Source: Mesorhizobium sp. LMG 17147 (GTDB lineage: Bacteria > Pseudomonadota > Alphaproteobacteria > Rhizobiales > Rhizobiaceae). Taken from it: a DNA stretch of 64,000 bases. The position numbers were made by a program, and so were the translations under genes. Positions 60,211 through 64,000 of this stretch are shown one piece after another. The DNA lies in the NCBI RefSeq assembly GCF_024297145.1, contig NZ_JANCTC010000022.1:1-64000 (forward strand), given 5' to 3'. Each line of letters opens with the position of its first letter. Position 1 is the stretch's first letter. A model generated the notes under the pieces. It was not told the DNA's origin. It ran no database searches and worked only from the letters and a program-made list of their open reading frames with translations.

Positions 60211-61680
60211 CTACGACCCGCCGGCCGCTAACAGCGACAGCGTGCGCACATTGTCGGAGCCTTCGAAATCGGCAAGCCGGGTCGGATACTGGCCGGTGAA
60301 GCAGGCGTCGCAGAATTGCGGCTGCTCGTTGTCGCGGCCAGCTTCGCCGACGGCACGATAGAGCCCGTCTATCGAGAGGAAGCCGAGCGAATCGACGCGG
60401 ATGAACTCGGCCATCTCCTCCACCGACATGCGCGATGCCAGCAGCTTCGATTTCTCCGGGGTGTCGACGCCGTAAAAGCAGGAGGCGCGCGTCGGCGGCG
60501 AGGCAATGCGCATATGCACTTCCTTGGCGCCGGCATCGCGCACCATCTGCACGATCTTCTGGCTGGTGGTGCCGCGCACGATCGAATCGTCCACCAGAAC
60601 CACGCGCTTGCCTTCGATCATGCGCCGATTGGCGTTGTGCTTGAGCTTGACGCCCATGTGGCGGATCGAATCGCCGGGCTGAATGAAGGTACGGCCGACA
60701 TAGTGGTTGCGGATGATGCCGAGCTCGAACGGAATGCCCGCGGCCTGTGAAAAGCCGATCGCCGCCGGCGTGCCCGAATCCGGCACCGGCACGACGATGT
60801 CGGCCTCGACCGGACTTTCCTGCGCCAGCTCGGCGCCGATGCGCTTGCGCACTTCGTAGACATTGCGGCCTTCGACAGACGAATCCGGCCGCGCGAAATA
60901 GACATATTCGAAAATGCAGAAGCGGGTCTTCTGCGGCTCGAACGGGAATAGGCTTTCGATCCCCTTGCTGGTGACGACGACCATTTCGCCGGGCTTCAGG
61001 TCACGCACGAAACGCGCCCCGATGATATCGAGCGCACAGGTTTCCGAGGCGAGGATCCAGGCACCGTCGAGATCGCCGAGTACCAGCGGGCGGATGCCGA
61101 GCGGGTCGCGGCAGCCGATCATCTTCTTGGACGTCATCGCCACCAGCGAGAAGGCGCCTTCGACCTGGCGCACCGCATCGATAAAGCGCGAATTCAGGTC
61201 GCGCTCCTTGCTGGTGGCAACCAGATGCAAAAGCGTCTCGGTATCGGAGGTGGAAGAGAAGATGGCGCCTTGCTTCTGCAGCGCGCGCTGCACGGTCATG
61301 GCGTTGGTGAGATTGCCGTTGTGGGCGACGGCAAAGCCGCCATCGGCAAGTTCGGCGAAGAAAGGCTGGATGTTGCGCAGGCCGGAGCCGCCGGTGGTGG
61401 CGTAGCGCGTGTGGCCGATGGCACGGTTGCCTTGCAGGCTGTCGATGACACGCTGCTTGGTGAAGGTGTCGCCGATCAGGCCGACATGGCGTTCGACATG
61501 GAATTGGGTGCCGTCGTAGGAAACGATGCCGGCCGCTTCCTGGCCTCGATGCTGCAACGCATGCAGGCCGAGCGTTACGATGGCTGCGGCGTCCTGCCGG
61601 CCGAAAATGCCGAACACGCCGCATTCGTCGTGGAAATGGTCGTCGGCTTCGGCGGAAAGCACGTCGTCTGCGTCTGCCAT
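60211..61680 (-). CDS. purF: amidophosphoribosyltransferase
   Basis: PurF makes phosphoribosylamine from PRPP and glutamine, the first purine step. The 489-residue class II amidotransferase has HDECGVFGIFG; Cys20 becomes the N-terminal nucleophile after propeptide removal. GHTRYATTGGS and the PRPP motif RVVLVDDSIVRGTTSQ follow. I prefer ATG 61680; an ATG ten codons upstream (61710) is also possible. It is downstream of cvpA, as in many proteobacteria. Confidence 0.96.
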   Translation of the reverse strand: MADADDVLSAEADDHFHDECGVFGIFGRQDAAAIVTLGLHALQHRGQEAAGIVSYDGTQFHVERHVGLIGDTFTKQRVIDSLQGNRAIGHTRYATTGGSGLRNIQPFFAELADGGFAVAHNGNLTNAMTVQRALQKQGAIFSSTSDTETLLHLVATSKERDLNSRFIDAVRQVEGAFSLVAMTSKKMIGCRDPLGIRPLVLGDLDGAWILASETCALDIIGARFVRDLKPGEMVVVTSKGIESLFPFEPQKTRFCIFEYVYFARPDSSVEGRNVYEVRKRIGAELAQESPVEADIVVPVPDSGTPAAIGFSQAAGIPFELGIIRNHYVGRTFIQPGDSIRHMGVKLKHNANRRMIEGKRVVLVDDSIVRGTTSQKIVQMVRDAGAKEVHMRIASPPTRASCFYGVDTPEKSKLLASRMSVEEMAEFIRVDSLGFLSIDGLYRAVGEAGRDNEQPQFCDACFTGQYPTRLADFEGSDNVRTLSLLAAGGS

Positions 61681-61812
61681 TGGGGGCTCAAGCTCCGCTA
61701 AAGTCGCCATATAAGGTCATAGCGCATCGAAAGCAACGCACGTCGTGCGGCGTTCACATGATCGTCAGTCTTGATGCCTCGCCAAGTCTGCAGATTGGCA
61801 AGTCTGTCGAAA

Positions 61813-62484
61813 TCAGTTTGCCGGCGCCGGGTTTGCAGGTGCCGGCGTCGCGGGCGCATTGTCGGCCGGTGGCGCGTCGCTGTCATCGGGTGCCGGAGCG
61901 GTGGCGTCGTCGCCGGCGGCAGGTGCTTCCGCTGCAGGCGCGTCTGGGGCCAGAGGCGTCTCGGTGGCTGGCTGATTCGGATTGAGCTTGTTAAGGATAG
62001 CGTTTTCCGGATCCTCGGGCAGCAGGCTTTCGAGCTTGGCGCCGATCGATTCGAGCAGCGGCTTTGACTTGGCGTTGGCAATCCAGCCTGGGGCCTTGGC
62101 GCCGGCCAGCCAATTGAAGAAAAGCAGAGCAACAGCGACGACCAGGATACCGCGCGCCGCGCCATAGAGGAAGCCAAGTGTACGATCGAGCGCGCCGATC
62201 CTGGAATCGATGATCCAGTCGGCGAGCTTCATGGTGATGACCGAAACGACGATCAGCGCGACAATGAAGACGATACCGGCGGCCGCTGCCATGGCGGCCT
62301 TTTCGTTGTCGATATAGGGCTGAATGTAAGGCAGCACCGGCTTGTAGAAGAAGAAGGCGGCCGCTGCAGCGGCTGCCCAGGAGATGATCGACAGGATCTC
62401 GCGCGAAAAGCCTCGAACCATGGCGAGCATCGCCGAGACCAGGGTGAAGCCGACGAGAATTCCGTCAAGCAGCGTAATCGGCAT
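61813..62484 (-). CDS. cvpA: CvpA family membrane protein
   Basis: The 223-residue protein has four TM segments (LDGILVGFTLVSAMLAMVRGFS..., FIVALIVVSVITMKLADWI, GILVVAVALLFFNWLAG). A long acidic, Ala/Pro-rich tail follows to the end. CvpA is named for colicin V production; it links to envelope stability and sits beside purF, the same pairing as in E. coli. ATG 62484 is the only good start. Confidence 0.93.
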   Translation of the reverse strand: MPITLLDGILVGFTLVSAMLAMVRGFSREILSIISWAAAAAAAFFFYKPVLPYIQPYIDNEKAAMAAAAGIVFIVALIVVSVITMKLADWIIDSRIGALDRTLGFLYGAARGILVVAVALLFFNWLAGAKAPGWIANAKSKPLLESIGAKLESLLPEDPENAILNKLNPNQPATETPLAPDAPAAEAPAAGDDATAPAPDDSDAPPADNAPATPAPANPAPAN

Positions 62485-62530
62485 GTTTTCGCCCCACTCC
62501 GATCTCTTTTTCGCGGCTCGACGAGCCGCA

Positions 62531-63949
62531 TCACTCTCGCTCGTCGACGCGGCTGCGCCGTGAGCCGGCTATGCGCGCCACGAGATCGGCAAGCTCGGTG
62601 GGCTGGAAAGCGCCGGCTCCGATCCCCCCGACCCCATTACCACCGACAAGTTCCTCGCTGCCCAAGGGCAGAACCGCGCTTCCGAAACCCAGCTTTTCGG
62701 CTTCCTTGAGGCGCTGCTGCGCGTGCGCAACCGGCCTCACCGCACCCGAAAGGCTGATTTCGCCGAAATAGACGCAATCGGCGGGAAGGGCAAGACCGGT
62801 GAGCGAGGAAACCAGTGCCGCCGCCACTGCCAGGTCGGCCGCCGGCTCCGAAATGCGGTAGCCGCCGGCAACGTTGAGATAGACGTCGTGGGTGCCGAAG
62901 CGGACGCCGCAATGAGCTTCCAGAACCGCCAGGATCATCGATAGCCGGGCACCGTCCCAGCCGACGACGGCGCGGCGCGGCGTGCCCAGCGTCGACGGCG
63001 CCACCAGCGCCTGGATCTCGACCAGCACCGGCCGTGTGCCCTCCATCCCGGCGAAAACCGCGGCACCCGGCGACTTCGCATGGCGCTCGCCGAGGAAAAG
63101 CTCGGACGGGTTGGCGACTTCCCGCAAGCCCTTGTCCGACATTTCGAAGACGCCGATCTCGTCGGTTGGCCCGAATCGATTCTTGACCGTGCGCAGGATA
63201 CGGAAGTGGTGGCCGCCTTCGCCCTCGAAATAGAGCACCGCGTCGACCATGTGCTCGACGACGCGTGGGCCGGCGATCTGGCCCTCCTTGGTGACATGGC
63301 CGACCAGAACGATCGCCGCCCCTGTGGATTTTGCATAGCGGATCATCGCCTGGGCGGCGGCACGCACCTGGGTCACCGTGCCGGGCGCCGAATCGGCCAT
63401 GTCGGTCCACAGCGTCTGGATCGAATCGAGAATGACCAGATCCGGCCGCTTGCCGTCGGCGATGGTGGCGAGGATGTCCTCGACATTGGTCTCGGCGGCG
63501 AGCTCGACCGGGGTGTCGGCGACGCCGAGCCGCTGCGCGCGCAGCCTGATCTGGGCGACAGCCTCTTCGCCTGAGACATAGACAATGCGGTGGCCCTTTG
63601 CCGCCAGCGCGGCCGCGGCCTGGGTGAGCAGCGTCGACTTGCCGATGCCGGGATCGCCGCCGACCAGCAGCGCCGAGCCGCGCACGAAGCCGCCGCCGGT
63701 GGCGCGGTCGAGCTCGCCGATGCCGGAGACAATGCGCGGCGCATCCTCGATGTCGCCGGACAGCGTCGTCAGCACCACGGCGCGGCCCTTTCGCGCATTG
63801 CGGGTGTTGGCCGGACCCGAGCCTATGCCGCCGGACGTGCCTTCCTCGACCAGCGTGTTCCACTCGCCGCAGGCATCGCATTTGCCGGCCCAGCGCTGAT
63901 GCACCGAACCGCAATTCTGGCAGATGAACTGGACGCGGGACTTGGCCAT
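62531..63949 (-). CDS. radA: DNA repair protein RadA
   Basis: RadA is a RecA-like branch-migration ATPase. The 472-residue protein has a four-Cys zinc finger (CQNCGSVHQRWAGKCDACGEW), Walker A GGDPGIGKSTLL, and KNRFG in VKNRFGPTDEIG. The Lon-protease-like C-terminal domain follows from about 290 with VAGGYRISEPAADLAVAAAL. The start ATG at 63949 begins MAKSRVQFIC. It heads the radA-cvpA-purF run on this strand. Confidence 0.97.
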   Translation of the reverse strand: MAKSRVQFICQNCGSVHQRWAGKCDACGEWNTLVEEGTSGGIGSGPANTRNARKGRAVVLTTLSGDIEDAPRIVSGIGELDRATGGGFVRGSALLVGGDPGIGKSTLLTQAAAALAAKGHRIVYVSGEEAVAQIRLRAQRLGVADTPVELAAETNVEDILATIADGKRPDLVILDSIQTLWTDMADSAPGTVTQVRAAAQAMIRYAKSTGAAIVLVGHVTKEGQIAGPRVVEHMVDAVLYFEGEGGHHFRILRTVKNRFGPTDEIGVFEMSDKGLREVANPSELFLGERHAKSPGAAVFAGMEGTRPVLVEIQALVAPSTLGTPRRAVVGWDGARLSMILAVLEAHCGVRFGTHDVYLNVAGGYRISEPAADLAVAAALVSSLTGLALPADCVYFGEISLSGAVRPVAHAQQRLKEAEKLGFGSAVLPLGSEELVGGNGVGGIGAGAFQPTELADLVARIAGSRRSRVDERE

Positions 63950-64000
63950 CAGGCACGGCCTGCGATAATTGAAAGACAGGTCGGCGGGACAGCGCCCCCC

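Overview
The window looks like a chromosomal segment of a rhizobial alphaproteobacterium, most likely Mesorhizobium or a close relative. Three things suggest this. It is GC-rich and densely coded. It carries the Rhizobiales gene order rpoZ-rsh-pyrE-acpS-lepB-rnc-era-recO, together with radA-cvpA-purF and psd-pssA. It also contains intergenic palindromic repeats of types I associate with Mesorhizobium/Rhizobium genomes. The genus call rests on recognised protein families and repeats, not on a database search. I see no tRNA, rRNA, CRISPR array or complete prophage.

Left part (1-7.2 kb): the 3' end of an ISAs1-type insertion sequence, a lytic transglycosylase divergent from dapA, smpB, a frameshifted GH25 lysozyme gene, two small accessory genes of unknown role, and a uracil-DNA glycosylase overlapping a NYN-domain RNase gene. 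7.5-19.2 kb is a housekeeping block: stringent response, pyrimidine and CoA/ACP metabolism, secretion, RNA processing, ribosome assembly and repair. It is broken between era and recO by about 3 kb of accessory DNA: a frameshifted winged-helix/TPR regulator, a CAAX-type membrane protease, and the 3' remnant of a porin that still has its terminator.

19.4-26.7 kb: a large DUF2339 membrane protein, an ECF sigma/anti-sigma pair, and a compact three-gene cassette (GNAT-C39 peptidase fusion, RimK-like ATP-grasp ligase, DUF3303). The cassette is the most promising candidate for a poorly described peptide or amino-acid modification system. 26.8-35.4 kb: a PAS-PAS-GGDEF-EAL protein, an HD hydrolase, YgfZ, dihydroorotase, several small rhizobial unknowns, a NUDIX hydrolase, an SRAP protein, and a 49-residue basic small protein. 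35.8-41.8 kb: a tightly coupled operon cysS-VOC-GFA-GFA-pip-cimA-hypothetical.

41.9-50.4 kb: RarD, a LOG-type nucleotidase, a LysM/Ig-like envelope protein, an ArsR regulator with an Atm1-type exporter, a monooxygenase-like gene behind a SoxR-type operator, a gluconolactonase-like enzyme and a DUF4375-like protein. 50.5-54.8 kb is a phospholipid cluster (psd, pssA, and an acyltransferase/AMP-ligase fusion). 54.8-64 kb: a tautomerase and LysR pair sharing a dyad operator, an EamA transporter with a likely small RNA or terminator at its 3' side, OsmC, a Mesorhizobium-type palindromic element, a secreted lectin/endostatin-like protein, an SDR enzyme, purF, cvpA and radA.

Between the genes there is notable repeat structure. 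A heptamer (TGAATAG) occurs as ten perfect copies starting at the rsh stop codon, and again as convergent short arrays between rarD and the LOG gene. Three genes (GH25 lysozyme, winged-helix/TPR regulator, porin fragment) each carry a single-base frameshift. This could be real decay or sequence error.
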